A stretch of 48,366 bases of DNA from Ruegeria sp. HKCCSA071 (GCF_017872555.1 NZ_JAEDOX010000019.1:1-48366), one strand, 5' to 3'. Numbered from the stretch's first letter, positions 18,436-27,970 are shown. Notes: generated from the letters alone by a model not told the origin. Numbers and translations are program-made.

Positions 18436-19200
18436 TTAGCCCATCAGGCCACGCCGCAGCAGGTTCAATCCCGCCACCAGTAAAACGAACAGCGTGGCCT
18501 TGCGAAAGCTGGCCTGATCGATGCGATCCTGCAGTTTCAAACCAACCCACATCCCTAGCATCGCAGGAACGATCAGGATTACTGAAAACGGAACCGTTTG
18601 CACGCGCAGAATACCGGACCAGACATGCGCGGACAGCAACATGACCGCGCCCAATCCATAGATGACGCCCTGAATTCGGATCTGCTCGGCCTTCGAGGTA
18701 TTCAAGGCCGTCAGGTAAGCAACTGTGGGGGGACCCCAGATGCCCGACATGCCACCCACGAACCCTGCCACACCGCCAACAATAGCCTCAACACCGGGTG
18801 ATGGATGATTTAGCACCAGCCTGACACCCAGAACCTGCACAAGGGCGAAGAAGGACACGAATGCGCCGATCAGCAGCAGGAAGACCGAGCCGGGCACCAG
18901 CGTAACCAGCTGTGCGCTCAGCACCAGAAAAATACCGCCAACGACCAGGAAAACCCGAAACCGGCGAATGGAGCTGAGTGCGGCGCTGGCGCCCCCGCGA
19001 GAAGCCTGAACGCCATTGGTGACAAGGGTCGGCAGAATGAGCCCCGCCAGGGTCAGATCCGGCGGCAGAAACGAATTCAGGCCAGATACAAACAACATGG
19101 GCATGGCAAATCCAACCATGCCCTTGACCCATCCGGCGGCAAAGGCAACGGCGATGGCAAGTAACAGCTCTTGCGGCGACAGAAGGGAAAACAGGTCCAT
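18436..19200 (-). CDS. TauE/SafE family sulfite/organosulfonate exporter
   Basis: The 254-residue protein has about eight membrane helices and the TauE/SafE repeat pattern: AFAAGWVKGMVGFAMP near the N-terminus and the paired VGGVAGFVGGMSGIWGPPTVAYL at about 135-160. Members export sulfite, sulfoacetate or other small anions. The substrate is not readable here. It converges with the membrane-protein gene (stops 5 bp apart) and is divergent from mcd. Confidence 0.9.
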   Translation of the reverse strand: MDLFSLLSPQELLLAIAVAFAAGWVKGMVGFAMPMLFVSGLNSFLPPDLTLAGLILPTLVTNGVQASRGGASAALSSIRRFRVFLVVGGIFLVLSAQLVTLVPGSVFLLLIGAFVSFFALVQVLGVRLVLNHPSPGVEAIVGGVAGFVGGMSGIWGPPTVAYLTALNTSKAEQIRIQGVIYGLGAVMLLSAHVWSGILRVQTVPFSVILIVPAMLGMWVGLKLQDRIDQASFRKATLFVLLVAGLNLLRRGLMG

Positions 19201-19293
19201 GCCTTCTAGATATCATCTGGATTTTCTTCTGCATTGCAAAAATGATAAGGTAATTTTTGAACTTTCTAGCAGTAAAATGAGTATTTTTGTTGC

Positions 19294-19307
19294 GCTGCAC
19301 GTGCAGC
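19294..19307. promoter_or_regulatory. PhaR-like palindrome upstream of mcd
   Basis: GCTGCACGTGCAGC is a perfect 14-bp palindrome 38 bp before the mcd ATG. It contains CTGC-N4-GCAG, the form reported for binding sites of PhaR, the polyhydroxybutyrate/acetyl-CoA-responsive repressor of Paracoccus and Rhodobacter. That PhaR binds here is inference. Confidence 0.5.
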
Positions 19308-19344
19308 ATGATATGACCAGACGACCGAGGAAAGGACGCGATTC

Positions 19345-21036
19345 ATGGCCCATGACGGACAGGATATGACCCAAATGACAACTGATGCAGTTTTGCCCGA
19401 TCTTCTGGACTTAACGCGGGCCGCCGTGCCTGCTGTGGACGCCGTTTTTGAAAAAGCCCGCGCATCCGTGCGTGGCATGGTGACCGCCGAGGGCCGGGTT
19501 TCTGGCGCACTGATCGAAGCAAATCAGACTGCTGCGCATGGTCTGGCCTGGCTGGCGACATATTCTCAGTCGCTGCAACAGATGCAGCGCTGGGCCGAAG
19601 CGCTGCAAGCCGAAGGCAAATTTGGCGAGATCGAGCAGTTGCTGCACCAGATCGCGTTTGGTGAATATCTGCACCAGGTCGCGGGCGGTATTCCGATGAA
19701 CCAGGGCGAGGTGGTGCGTCTTCAGGATTTGGGCCTTGGCTGGGATGCGCTGTCGGGCTTTCAGTCGACCGAAGTGCAGACCCTGATGGCGCGGGCCAAT
19801 TCTCAGGCTGCGCGCAGCCGTCTGGTTGCACTGATGCAGGATCAGGCCGGAGCTACGATGTTCGGCGCGTCCGGTCTGGATGAAGAGCTTGAGATGATCC
19901 GGGACCAGTTCCGCCGCTACGCGCAGGAAAAGGTCGAACCAAACGCGCATGACTGGCATCTGAAGGATGAACTGATTCCGCTGGAAGTCATTGAAGAACT
20001 GGCGGAAATGGGCGTTTTCGGCCTGACCATCCCCGAGGAGTTCGGTGGATTCGGCCTGTCCAAAGCGTCGATGTGCGTGGTGTCCGAGGAACTGTCTCGC
20101 GGCTATATCGGCGTGGGTTCGCTGGGGACCCGATCCGAGATTGCGGCCGAGTTGATCATCGCAGGCGGCACCGACGCGCAAAAGGCACAGTGGTTGCCAA
20201 AGATCGCCAGCGCCGAGATCCTGCCGACCGCCGTTTTCACGGAACCCAACACCGGTTCGGACCTTGGCAGCCTGCGCACGCGCGCGGTCAAGGATGAGAA
20301 TGGCGATTACAAGATAACCGGCAACAAGACCTGGATCACCCACGCCGCGCGAACCCATGTGATGACCCTGCTGGCGCGGACCAACCCCGACAGCACCGAC
20401 CACCGCGGCCTGTCCATGTTCCTGGCGGAAAAGACACCGGGCACTGACGAGAACCCCTTTCCCACCCCCGGCATGACCGGTGGCGAGATCGAGGTGCTGG
20501 GCTATCGCGGCATGAAGGAATACGAGCTGGGTTTTGACGGCTTCCATGTCAAGGGTGAGAACCTGTTGGGCGGCGAAGAAGGTAAAGGTTTCAAGCAGTT
20601 GATGGAAACCTTCGAAAGCGCGCGCATCCAGACCGCCGCCCGCGCCATCGGCGTGGCACAGTGTGCGCTGGACATCGCCATGCAATATGCGATCGACCGC
20701 AAGCAGTTCGGAAAATCTCTGATCAACTTCCCGCGCGTGTCCGGCAAGCTGGCGATGATGGCGGTCGAGATCATGATCGCGCGTCAGCTGACCTATTTCA
20801 GCGCATGGGAAAAAGATCACGGCCAGCGCTGTGACCTTGAGGCCGGTATGGCGAAGCTGCTTGGTGCACGTGTGGCCTGGGCTGCGGCGGATAACGGGTT
20901 GCAGATTCATGGCGGTAACGGCTTTGCGCTGGAATACAAGATCAGCCGCGTTCTGTGTGACGCGCGTATCCTTAACATTTTTGAAGGGGCTGCCGAAATT
21001 CAGGCACAGGTCATCGCACGGCGTCTGCTCGGGTGA
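19345..21036 (+). CDS. mcd: (2S)-methylsuccinyl-CoA dehydrogenase
   Basis: Mcd oxidises (2S)-methylsuccinyl-CoA to mesaconyl-CoA in the ethylmalonyl-CoA pathway, which replaces the glyoxylate shunt in acetate assimilation. The 563-residue protein is an acyl-CoA dehydrogenase with an extra N-terminal domain of about 170 residues, the hallmark of Mcd compared with ordinary family members (about 380-390). Core motifs: VFTEPNTGSDLGSLRTRA (near 300), KITGNKTWITHA, RIQTAARAIGVAQ, and C-terminal LQIHGGNGFALEYKISRVLCDARI. The ATG at 19345 follows GAGGAAAGGA. Its electrons would go to EtfAB. It stands alone, away from the other pathway genes. Confidence 0.9.
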   Translation: MAHDGQDMTQMTTDAVLPDLLDLTRAAVPAVDAVFEKARASVRGMVTAEGRVSGALIEANQTAAHGLAWLATYSQSLQQMQRWAEALQAEGKFGEIEQLLHQIAFGEYLHQVAGGIPMNQGEVVRLQDLGLGWDALSGFQSTEVQTLMARANSQAARSRLVALMQDQAGATMFGASGLDEELEMIRDQFRRYAQEKVEPNAHDWHLKDELIPLEVIEELAEMGVFGLTIPEEFGGFGLSKASMCVVSEELSRGYIGVGSLGTRSEIAAELIIAGGTDAQKAQWLPKIASAEILPTAVFTEPNTGSDLGSLRTRAVKDENGDYKITGNKTWITHAARTHVMTLLARTNPDSTDHRGLSMFLAEKTPGTDENPFPTPGMTGGEIEVLGYRGMKEYELGFDGFHVKGENLLGGEEGKGFKQLMETFESARIQTAARAIGVAQCALDIAMQYAIDRKQFGKSLINFPRVSGKLAMMAVEIMIARQLTYFSAWEKDHGQRCDLEAGMAKLLGARVAWAAADNGLQIHGGNGFALEYKISRVLCDARILNIFEGAAEIQAQVIARRLLG

Positions 21037-21066
21037 CCCATTCCGGCAGTCCTGTTTCCCCGACTG

Positions 21067-21093
21067 GCCCGGCGCTTGCGCCGGGTCTTTTTC
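21067..21093 (+). terminator. Intrinsic terminator of mcd
   Basis: GCCCGGCG-CTTG-CGCCGGGT followed by CTTTTT forms an 8-bp stem with a tetraloop and T-run, 31 bp after the mcd stop. Confidence 0.85.
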
Positions 21094-21097
21094 CTGT

Positions 21098-21150
21098 ATT
21101 GTACAATCTGTACGCGGTCCGAACCATGCAGAGTACGTTTTGTACAAAAC
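21098..21150. promoter_or_regulatory. Two TTGTACAA palindromes, candidate operator pair
   Basis: ATTGTACAAT at 21098-21107 and GTTTTGTACAAAAC at 21137-21150 are perfect palindromes sharing the core TTGTACAA. Their centres are 41 bp apart (about four helical turns). They sit between the mcd terminator and the next lipoprotein gene, so a regulator could bind both and loop or overlap the promoter. I do not know a regulator with this consensus. Confidence 0.5.
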
Positions 21151-21287
21151 ATACCAATGCCCCTCGTGGCCCGCGTGGCGGTCACAAATGACCCACGTGT
21201 TTCAAAACTTCCCCCTTTGATCCCGCCCCTTTCACCGGTAGAGCATCAGCCGGACACGAGACGGAAAAATAACTTTTGGGAAACCGC

Positions 21288-21842
21288 ATGACCCGTTCTT
21301 TCCTTGCCATGTGTGCTGTTCTTGCGGCTCTTGCTCTGTCGGCTTGCACCACCCCGCAGCCGACGGTGAGCCGGAACGATATTGATGCGCTGGCACAGTC
21401 GATCCAGGCGCTTGGGCCAGATGTTAATCCGGCTGAGGCACAGCAAGCGGCCACGATTGCCTATGCCTATTCGCAGCAGCTGAAGCAGGACTGGAACGTC
21501 ACCGACCCGGCGATCATCCACAATGCCAAGATCATCAACGGGTTCCGCGAAAAGGGTCTGTGCAATGACTGGGCTGAAGCCATGACCAAACGCCTGCGGC
21601 AGGAAAATTTCCGGACGCTGGATTTGCATTGGGCCACGTCGCCGCCGACCCCGCTGCGCATCATCCACCATTCGGCATCGATCAGCGCCAAGGGGGACAC
21701 GATGTATGATGGCATTATCCTGGACCCCTGGCGCTACAGCGGTGCCTTGTTCTGGGCGCCGGTGCGCGAGGATACGCGATACAACTGGGCACCCCGGCTG
21801 GAAGTGCGCGAGCGGCTTCTGAACGGGTCTTTGCCCTACTGA
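21288..21842 (+). CDS. Lipoprotein with possible papain-like Cys/His/Asp triad
   Basis: The 184-residue protein has a signal with lipobox LSAC (Cys20). The mature domain holds GLCNDWAEAM (Cys92 at a helix start), RIIHHSASIS (His127/128) and GIILDPWRYSG (Asp146). The order Cys-His-Asp and these contexts are what papain/transglutaminase-like folds show, so a cysteine peptidase or related enzyme is possible; this is inference. The ATG at 21288 was chosen because it begins a good signal peptide (MTRSFLAMCAV). Two palindromes lie about 140-190 bp upstream. The META-domain gene follows 40 bp downstream. Confidence 0.75.
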   Translation: MTRSFLAMCAVLAALALSACTTPQPTVSRNDIDALAQSIQALGPDVNPAEAQQAATIAYAYSQQLKQDWNVTDPAIIHNAKIINGFREKGLCNDWAEAMTKRLRQENFRTLDLHWATSPPTPLRIIHHSASISAKGDTMYDGIILDPWRYSGALFWAPVREDTRYNWAPRLEVRERLLNGSLPY

Positions 21843-21882
21843 CCCGGTTCCGCCGATAGGGCTGATACGCTAGAACCCTGCC

Positions 21883-22275
21883 ATGACACGCCTGATCCTG
21901 ACCCTGCCTTTGATGGCCCTGTTTCAATGCGACAGGGATGAAACCGTCGCCGCCTATGGCGCGGCAGACCGGACATGGGCGTTGCAGGAGATCGACGGAC
22001 AGCCCTTTGCCGCCAGCGCCCTGCTTTGGTTCCCAGAAGAGGGCAGGATCGCCGGAAATGCCCCCTGCAACGGCTATGACGGCACGCTGAACGCGCCCTA
22101 CCCGTGGTTCGAAATTCAGGACCTGAGAGCAACGCGGGCCGCCTGCGCCGGGCTTGAGGCCGAAGGGGTCTATTTCGCCGCCCTTTTGGCCATGACCCAG
22201 TCCGAAGTGTCGGGCGATGTGCTGATCCTGCGCAATGAGGACGGGCACGAGATGGTGTTTACAGCCGCCGAGTGA
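21883..22275 (+). CDS. META-domain (HslJ-like) protein
   Basis: The 130-residue protein has a short hydrophobic N-terminus with a possible lipobox (LFQC, Cys16) and one META domain: [26 protein letters not shown], and [19 protein letters not shown] proteins such as HslJ are small envelope beta-barrel-like domains linked to stress resistance; no enzyme role is known. It converges with recO, and the two coding regions overlap by 17 bp at their 3' ends. Confidence 0.85.
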   Translation: MTRLILTLPLMALFQCDRDETVAAYGAADRTWALQEIDGQPFAASALLWFPEEGRIAGNAPCNGYDGTLNAPYPWFEIQDLRATRAACAGLEAEGVYFAALLAMTQSEVSGDVLILRNEDGHEMVFTAAE

Positions 22276-22984
22276 CCTGATCCACGAACCGCGCGCGCGC
22301 CTCGGGCAAAGGGTTATGCCCCAGCGCAGGGGCGACGCGGCGGTTCAGGAAATACCCGGTTGTGCGCAAAGCTTCGGCAATCTCGGCATCCGGCGCGGTG
22401 CCTTCACCCCGCAGACAGGGTGGCAGCGGCAACATCTTGTCTGCCCAATCCCCGGCCCCTTTGGCACTGACGGCGCGCCCGGTCTTGGGCGACACATAGA
22501 TCAGCCCCTCGGTTGTGCCGGTCGCGGCGCAGGCAGTCAGATCAAGGCCAAAGCCAAGCTCGTCCAGCAGCGCCAGCTCCCATCGCAGGTAGGCCAGCGG
22601 CCAGATCTCATCCTGTCCCAGCAGGTCCATCAACCGTTCGGTCCGGGTATATAGCGCGGGGTGCGCCTCCCGTTCAGGCAAGCAGAAGGTCAAAAGCGAC
22701 ACGACGGCGTTCAGCCCGGACAGGGCCAGCCGCCCGGAAAACGCCGCCGCCGCGCGCGAGCGCAGGGGTTCGACCTGAAAGGTGCCGATATGTTCTTCCA
22801 GCCGCGCACGCCACAGCACGTCCAGCTGCGCGCCGGGTTGCAGGATTGGTGCGATCTTGCGGCTGGTCCCGCCCCGCACCACACCGGCATGACGCCCGTG
22901 GGATTCGGTAAAGACCTCGATAATCGCCGAGGTTTCGCCGTGGCGGCGAGAGGTCAGTAGAATGCCGTGATCGCGCCAGTCCAA
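22259..22984 (-). CDS. recO: DNA repair protein RecO
   Basis: RecO works with RecR to load RecA on SSB-coated DNA. The 241-residue protein begins at a TTG (22984) read as [18 protein letters not shown], the conserved family N-terminus (OB fold), with AGGA seven bases upstream. The frame extends upstream to another TTG at 23050 without family similarity. The middle carries [34 protein letters not shown] and the C-terminus the zinc-domain-like region ([16 protein letters not shown]). era, usually beside recO in relatives, is absent. The first 60 codons and the upstream 126 bp are repeated at 28251-28557. Confidence 0.92.
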   Translation of the reverse strand: MDWRDHGILLTSRRHGETSAIIEVFTESHGRHAGVVRGGTSRKIAPILQPGAQLDVLWRARLEEHIGTFQVEPLRSRAAAAFSGRLALSGLNAVVSLLTFCLPEREAHPALYTRTERLMDLLGQDEIWPLAYLRWELALLDELGFGLDLTACAATGTTEGLIYVSPKTGRAVSAKGAGDWADKMLPLPPCLRGEGTAPDAEIAEALRTTGYFLNRRVAPALGHNPLPEARARFVDQVTRRL

Positions 22985-23110
22985 TTCGGGGTCCTGTCGG
23001 TGAATAAGTTGTGGTGTTCCCAGAAAATCGTGAAGGGGTCCGTTCTGCAATGGTTTTACACATCAAACGCGGAAAGATACGTCAATCGCTTGGTCCTACC
23101 GCAGGGGGCT
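22804..23110. repeat. Direct repeat copy A: recO 5' region
   Basis: This 307-bp stretch covers the first 60 codons of recO and 126 bp upstream of it. It recurs in the same orientation, without gaps, at 28251-28557 (offset exactly 5447 bp). I count about 13 mismatches, so about 96% identity. The two copies bound the DUF3604 segment. Confidence 0.95.
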
Positions 23111-23405
23111 AGTAATCTAAGTGGGACTTAGCCGCCTTATGCGGATGCAGCAAACTTGGGAAGCCGGGTGAGGCACGATGCAAGGATGTCTCGTCATACT
23201 GCAGCTGATTTCCCGAGAGCGGTCATCCCGACCACTTCAATTGAAGCCGACCGGAACCGGCCATTTGGTTTTATTTTGATCTGATAGGCACCTAGAACGG
23301 GTGCAGATTGCGCCGGTCGTTGAGTTCTACCGATTCAGATTGGATGGGTATTCGCGGGCGAAGGTTTGCGCCAGTGGCTTTTTTGGTAGCTTCTTCGAGC
23401 TTCGC
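23111..23405. other. Non-coding left edge of the DUF3604 segment
   Basis: From the end of the repeat to the HupE-like gene there is no convincing gene. The sequence looks mosaic, but I could not assign it to a known IS. The break from recO-flanking sequence is sharp at 23111. Confidence 0.5.
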
Positions 23406-24404
23406 TCAAAATCCCGCAATTCGTTCAATCACCCAAAAGGCGGCTAGACTACCGATGCCGTAACTTGTCACGCGTTCTAGCTGAACCGCTTGCTCCTTTA
23501 TCGCCGGGTATAGAAGCCGGGCCGCGAACCCAATGGTCAGTACCACAACGATAAACAGAACCTGACCAAGCTCCACCCCGAGGTTGAAGGCAAACAGAGC
23601 CAGTGGAATGTCCCCATCAGGCAAGCCGATCTCTCTCAGCGCCCCGGCGAATCCCAGGCCATGTATCAAGCCGAAAGAGAAAGCGACGATCCAGGGTGAA
23701 CGCGTGGCCAACGGGTCACGGTTCTCCGGTGAAAGCGACAGCTCATAAGCGAGGAACACGATTGAGAGCGCGATCACTGCCTCGACAGGTGGAGGAGGAA
23801 TGTTCAGCCAGCCGAGAGTGGCCGAAGCCAACGTGATGCTGTGTGCAACGGTGAATGCCGTGATCGCCCATAACAACCGACTGAGATCGCGAACCAGCAG
23901 CACAAGCGCGAAGACAAAAAGCAGGTGATCGAGGCCTTCGAGGATGTGCGTCACTCCGAGCGCTACGTAGCTCGAAAGGATGTCGAGAAACCCAGGATTC
24001 TCAGGTACGGTGAATGCGGTTTCGGTCGACGTCAGGCGACGCACCTGCGTCTGTCCGGGTTCCAATTCGTACCGCACCAGGGTTTCCGTGCTGGTCTGCT
24101 CGAGCCCGACGATCTCGATCACACCGCCCTCAAGGCCTCCTGGACAGGTGGCGATCCATCCGGTTGTCCAGGCACGTCCATCAAAGGACGGTGACGGAGA
24201 CGGCTCATGTGAACAGTTCGCTGGCAGGCGAGCCTCTATGGGCATCTTTCGACCGTTCACGTCAGGTGCGCGCCAGGTCACGCGCCAGCGCTCCTGCCCC
24301 ATGGACGCGAGTTCGAGATACCCTGGATCAAGCGCGTGGGCTGGCGCGTATCCCGGCAGACAAATGGCGAAAATGGCAAACAGAGGTACCAGAAACCTTT
24401 TCAT
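23406..24404 (-). CDS. HupE/UreJ family membrane protein
   Basis: The 332-residue protein has a signal peptide (to about residue 24) and a periplasmic N-terminal domain of about 120 residues. A HupE/UreJ_2-type membrane part of about six helices follows, with the motifs VTHILEGLDHLLFVFALVLL, ITAFTVAHSITL and FGLIHGLGFAGAL. Conserved His and Asp residues in these helices (ILEGLDH, VAHS, LIHG) suggest metal handling; relatives are thought to be metal-permease-like, but no substrate is proven for this subfamily. It overlaps the upstream PPIase gene by 4 bp and is cotranscribed with it. Confidence 0.85.
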   Translation of the reverse strand: MKRFLVPLFAIFAICLPGYAPAHALDPGYLELASMGQERWRVTWRAPDVNGRKMPIEARLPANCSHEPSPSPSFDGRAWTTGWIATCPGGLEGGVIEIVGLEQTSTETLVRYELEPGQTQVRRLTSTETAFTVPENPGFLDILSSYVALGVTHILEGLDHLLFVFALVLLVRDLSRLLWAITAFTVAHSITLASATLGWLNIPPPPVEAVIALSIVFLAYELSLSPENRDPLATRSPWIVAFSFGLIHGLGFAGALREIGLPDGDIPLALFAFNLGVELGQVLFIVVVLTIGFAARLLYPAIKEQAVQLERVTSYGIGSLAAFWVIERIAGF

Positions 24405-25234
24405 CTTTTCAACACTTCTTCGGCGTTGGGCAAGCTCACGGTGTAACGATCCAGCAGTGCCTGACCGAAGCTTTCGCGCATCTTCTTTGTCTCAGCCGCG
24501 AACCATTCGGCCTTTACGCGGTCGCGGATTTCGGACAGCGGTGGCAGCACGGCGTCCATTCTCTCGATTACCCGAACGAGATGCAGGCCATAGCCGCTCT
24601 CGACCGGACCCTGCCATTTTCCGACCGGCAGGTCCGCCAGCGCCTCGTGGAACCCCTCTCCGAGTGTGCGGTCGATCACCGGTGCAGGCGTCATTGGAAA
24701 GGATTGTGGCAGTAGAGTAGCCTGTCCCAGCGTCGCCGGGTCGGCACCGTTCTCCAACAGCGCCAGAAGCTCGGAGGTATCCCGATCTCCGGGCACAACG
24801 ATCTGTTCCAGAGCCATTCGAGCGGGTTGCGTGAACCGTTCCGGGTTTTGTTCCAGATACGTCTGAAGCATGTCCTCATCCGGTTCCACCATCGCGGCGC
24901 CAGATTCTGCGAGGAACTTCATCTTCTGGTTCAATCGCTGGCGTATAACCACGTCGCCCCGATCAAGTCCGAGGATCAGCGCCTCGCGGACATGGGCCTC
25001 TTCCAGCGCCCACGATTGCATCAAGTTCTCCAACTCCCGGATCGTTGGGGGGCGGTTCCAGGTGGCAATGAAGTTCTGCACTAGTCGGCTTGCCTCGCTC
25101 TCGGTCAAGCTGATCATATCGGGGCTGAGCGCAACTGGCTCATCCTCGATCGCCGTGTATACGGCAAAGATCAGGGCACCAAGCGCGAAGAAATGGACAA
25201 GCGGAGAAAGAAAAAGCGTGCGCATGCGTATCAT
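24401..25234 (-). CDS. Parvulin-type peptidyl-prolyl isomerase
   Basis: The 277-residue protein has one N-terminal membrane helix (about 8-27) that anchors it in the periplasm. An SurA/PpiD-like helical chaperone region with ASRLVQNF-ATWNRPPT follows. It ends with a PpiC/parvulin domain containing ALADLPVGKWQGPVESGYGLHLVRV. Such proteins are envelope foldases. It is coupled to the HupE-like gene (4-bp overlap) and divergent from the DUF3604 gene. A start at the second ATG, 25225, is also possible. Confidence 0.85.
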   Translation of the reverse strand: MIRMRTLFLSPLVHFFALGALIFAVYTAIEDEPVALSPDMISLTESEASRLVQNFIATWNRPPTIRELENLMQSWALEEAHVREALILGLDRGDVVIRQRLNQKMKFLAESGAAMVEPDEDMLQTYLEQNPERFTQPARMALEQIVVPGDRDTSELLALLENGADPATLGQATLLPQSFPMTPAPVIDRTLGEGFHEALADLPVGKWQGPVESGYGLHLVRVIERMDAVLPPLSEIRDRVKAEWFAAETKKMRESFGQALLDRYTVSLPNAEEVLKR

Positions 25235-25565
25235 CAGACCTTCGGGTATCAGTTGCCACGAAAAGGTAAGCTCTACGGTCGGCGATGCGATTGCAAGCTA
25301 TTACACAAAACCAAACTTATATTGACACATATACAATTGCTAACCTCGCGACCCTTACCGCCGGATTCCATGCATTCTACGATGAACAAGGGTATCGTGG
25401 TACGGAAGCTCTGGCACCAAACGGGCGCCCTCAATCAGGCCGGATTGCCCGCGCCAAATCTCTATACCAATCACGACGTCCGTTTGATCTCGGTCATGGG
25501 GACTGTTCGACCAAACCGCTAAAATATGGTTTTATGCTAAAACAGAAGCGTTGGGAGGAGAAGAC
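25235..25565. promoter_or_regulatory. Divergent intergenic region, PPIase / DUF3604
   Basis: These 331 bp separate two divergent starts and must hold both promoters. The sequence is AT-rich around 25295-25345 (TTGACA at 25322 on the plus strand, without a matching -10). A GCTAAAA repeat flanks 25520-25540. Overlapping open frames here do not look coding. Confidence 0.4.
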
Positions 25566-27521
25566 ATGGAACAGCAGAGACACGCCGCCGTAAAAAACGC
25601 GATTGCCTTGCTCGCAACGACTGTCCTCACTACGGCAATGCCAGCCCATGCGCAGGAATGGACCCCAACTTCGGAACAGCTCGCCGATACCTATCCAGCG
25701 CCGGCCTATTCGCCCTATGCTGGTCGAACTTTCCCGGAACGACCACTCTGGGGTGAGACGCATCTTCATACGGGACAATCTATGGACGCCGGAGGTTTCG
25801 GTGCGCGCCTTGACCATGAGGATGCTTATCGTTTTGCGCGCGGGGAAGAAATCACCGCGTCCTCTGGCCAGCCTGTTCGCTTGTCGCGCCCATTAGACTG
25901 GCTGGTTATTGCAGATCACTCGGACGGTATGGGCATGATCTTCGACGCCCTTGCAGGCAATCCGTCGGTTACGCGCTATGAACAGGGCAAGCGTTGGTCC
26001 GATGGGTTCCGCGCGGGCGGACAGACAGCAGTGGATACAGCGCTTGACCTGATCGGAAGCGTTTCTCAGGGCGCCATCGAAGAGGAAATGTTCAACAATT
26101 ACATGCCCGGCTCGCGAAGGTTCGCAACGATTTGGTCGGACAACCTCAAGACCGCCGAGCGCTTCTACGAGCCCGGCATCTTCACTCCGATGCTCGGGTT
26201 CGAATGGACCTCACTCGTGGCGGGGAACAACATGCATCGCAACGTGATCTTCCGTGATGGACCGGATCGCGTTGGACAGATCGTACCCATGGTGATGACG
26301 CCGCCCTGGGGCAGTCCCGATCCGATGGATCTCTACGCCTATCTCGAGGACTACGAGAAAAAAACCAACGGCGCGGTTCTGGCGCTCGCACATAATGGCA
26401 ACTTGTCCAACGGGGTGATGTTTCCAATCGACATCCGGTTCGACGGATCCCCCGTCACGCAGGAATATGTGGAAGCCCGAGCCAGATGGGAACCGCTCTA
26501 TGAAATTACGCAGATCAAGGGCGACGGTGAGGCACACCCGTTTCTCAGCCCGAATGACGAGTTTGCCGACTATTACAACTGGGATGTAGGCAACCTCGAT
26601 CTGTCTGAAGCCAAAACCGACGATATGCTCGCGCGAGAGTATGCTCGCGAAGCGTTGAAGAGCGGGCTGGCCCTGGAAGCAGAATTCGGAACAAATCCTT
26701 ACAAGTTTGGCTTCAGCGGGGCGACAGACAGTCATACAGGTCTTGTGACCGCCGAAGAAGAGAATTTCTTTGGCAAGCACACCGGCTACGAGCCGTCCGC
26801 AGAGCGGTTACAACACCCTTTCATGAAGAACGAAAACGGTGAGCTTTTCGCATGGCAGATGGTCGCCGCCGGTCTCACGGCGGTCTGGGCCGAGGAGAAT
26901 ACTCGCGAAAGCATCTTCGACGCCATGGCGCGCAAGGAAGTCTATGCCACGACCGGCCCCAGAATATCGGTTCGTTTCTTCGGCGGTTGGAACTTTGACG
27001 AGGCCGACCTGGCTTCTCGTATTCCGTCTACCGTCGGGTATTCGAAAGGCGTGCCCATGGGCGCCGACCTGTCCGCTGCGCCCGACGGGGCCGAGGCGCC
27101 GACATTCATGGTGGCCGCGCTAAGGGATCCAATCGGAGCCAACCTTGACCGCATCCAGGTCGTGAAGGGCTGGCTCAATGAGGATGGCACGACCAGCGAA
27201 GCCGTCTACGACGTCGCCTGGTCCGACGGGCGCGTCCCCGGCGCGGATGGCAAGCTGCCTGCGGTAGGCGATACGGTGGATGTGGCAACGGCGAGCTGGG
27301 CCAACTCGATCGGCGCATCCGAACTTGCGACGATCTGGACCGACCCGGACTTCGATCCCGCCCGCCCAGCCTTCTACTACGTCCGAGTATTGGAGATCCC
27401 CACACCGCCTTGGTACGTCTACGATGCCTATCGCTACGGGATCGAGATTCCTGAAGGCGCACCGACATCTCAGCAGGAGCGTGCCTACACATCTCCCATA
27501 TGGTACACACCGGCAGGCTGA
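25566..27521 (+). CDS. DUF3604 domain-containing exported protein
   Basis: The 651-residue protein has a signal peptide ending near AHA-QEW (about residue 30). The body carries a PHP-like pattern of His/Asp motifs: [13 protein letters not shown] near the N-terminus, [22 protein letters not shown] and [10 protein letters not shown]. This fits a metal-dependent hydrolase fold and is what defines DUF3604. The true substrate is not known to me. The ATG at 25566 has GGAGGAG six bases upstream. It is divergent from the HupE/PPIase pair, an arrangement that suggests a shared function. A DUF302 gene (broken) follows 17 bp later. Confidence 0.88.
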   Translation: MEQQRHAAVKNAIALLATTVLTTAMPAHAQEWTPTSEQLADTYPAPAYSPYAGRTFPERPLWGETHLHTGQSMDAGGFGARLDHEDAYRFARGEEITASSGQPVRLSRPLDWLVIADHSDGMGMIFDALAGNPSVTRYEQGKRWSDGFRAGGQTAVDTALDLIGSVSQGAIEEEMFNNYMPGSRRFATIWSDNLKTAERFYEPGIFTPMLGFEWTSLVAGNNMHRNVIFRDGPDRVGQIVPMVMTPPWGSPDPMDLYAYLEDYEKKTNGAVLALAHNGNLSNGVMFPIDIRFDGSPVTQEYVEARARWEPLYEITQIKGDGEAHPFLSPNDEFADYYNWDVGNLDLSEAKTDDMLAREYAREALKSGLALEAEFGTNPYKFGFSGATDSHTGLVTAEEENFFGKHTGYEPSAERLQHPFMKNENGELFAWQMVAAGLTAVWAEENTRESIFDAMARKEVYATTGPRISVRFFGGWNFDEADLASRIPSTVGYSKGVPMGADLSAAPDGAEAPTFMVAALRDPIGANLDRIQVVKGWLNEDGTTSEAVYDVAWSDGRVPGADGKLPAVGDTVDVATASWANSIGASELATIWTDPDFDPARPAFYYVRVLEIPTPPWYVYDAYRYGIEIPEGAPTSQQERAYTSPIWYTPAG

Positions 27522-27538
27522 CGGATGGTGAAATTGGG

Positions 27539-27888
27539 ATGACAGTAACCCTCGACCACCCGTTCGACGGAGCGGTCGAGAACGCAATCGCAGCGCTTGC
27601 GGAAGAAGGCTTCGGGGTCCTTTCGCGCATCGACCTCGACAAGCTATATTGTGGAGTGGCTTGGGAAGCCTTTCACAGCTATTCAATTCTTGGGGCAAGC
27701 AACCCCAAACTTGCATTCCGGACAGTGAACGCAGGCCCAATGTGGGTTTGCTCTTGCCCTTTGAAGTCACGGTCGAGGAGTTTGAGGCCGGGTCAATCGT
27801 CAGAATAGTGGATTTCGGTCAAGTCATAAACGTGGAAGACCTAGCTCAAAGACTGCGCGACGAGTACCAGCACCACGTCGGCGTTTGA
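27539..27888 (+). pseudogene. DUF302 domain protein, frameshifted
   Basis: Two adjacent frames together make one DUF302 domain. The first part reads MTVTLDHPFDGAVENAIAAL ... YSILGASNPKLA. The second, in another frame, reads PNVGLLLPFEVTVEEFEAGS ... VINVEDLAQRL. The shift fits loss of one base in the proline codon at about 27737-27739 (GGCCCAATGTGGG). DUF302 proteins are small cytosolic or periplasmic domains, often near stress or metal genes. It follows the DUF3604 gene by 17 bp. Sequencing error cannot be excluded. Confidence 0.8.
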
Positions 27889-27970
27889 CAACAGATCGCT
27901 GAGCGCACCCCATTTGGAGATGAATGGATAGCCAGTAACGCTTGCCGCGAGCAATGCGAGCGTCCGCGTT

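Noticed and set aside
19411..21147. Long minus-strand open frame (578 codons) opposite mcd
   Set aside because: High-GC antisense shadow; Mcd on the plus strand has complete family motifs and a good ribosome binding site.
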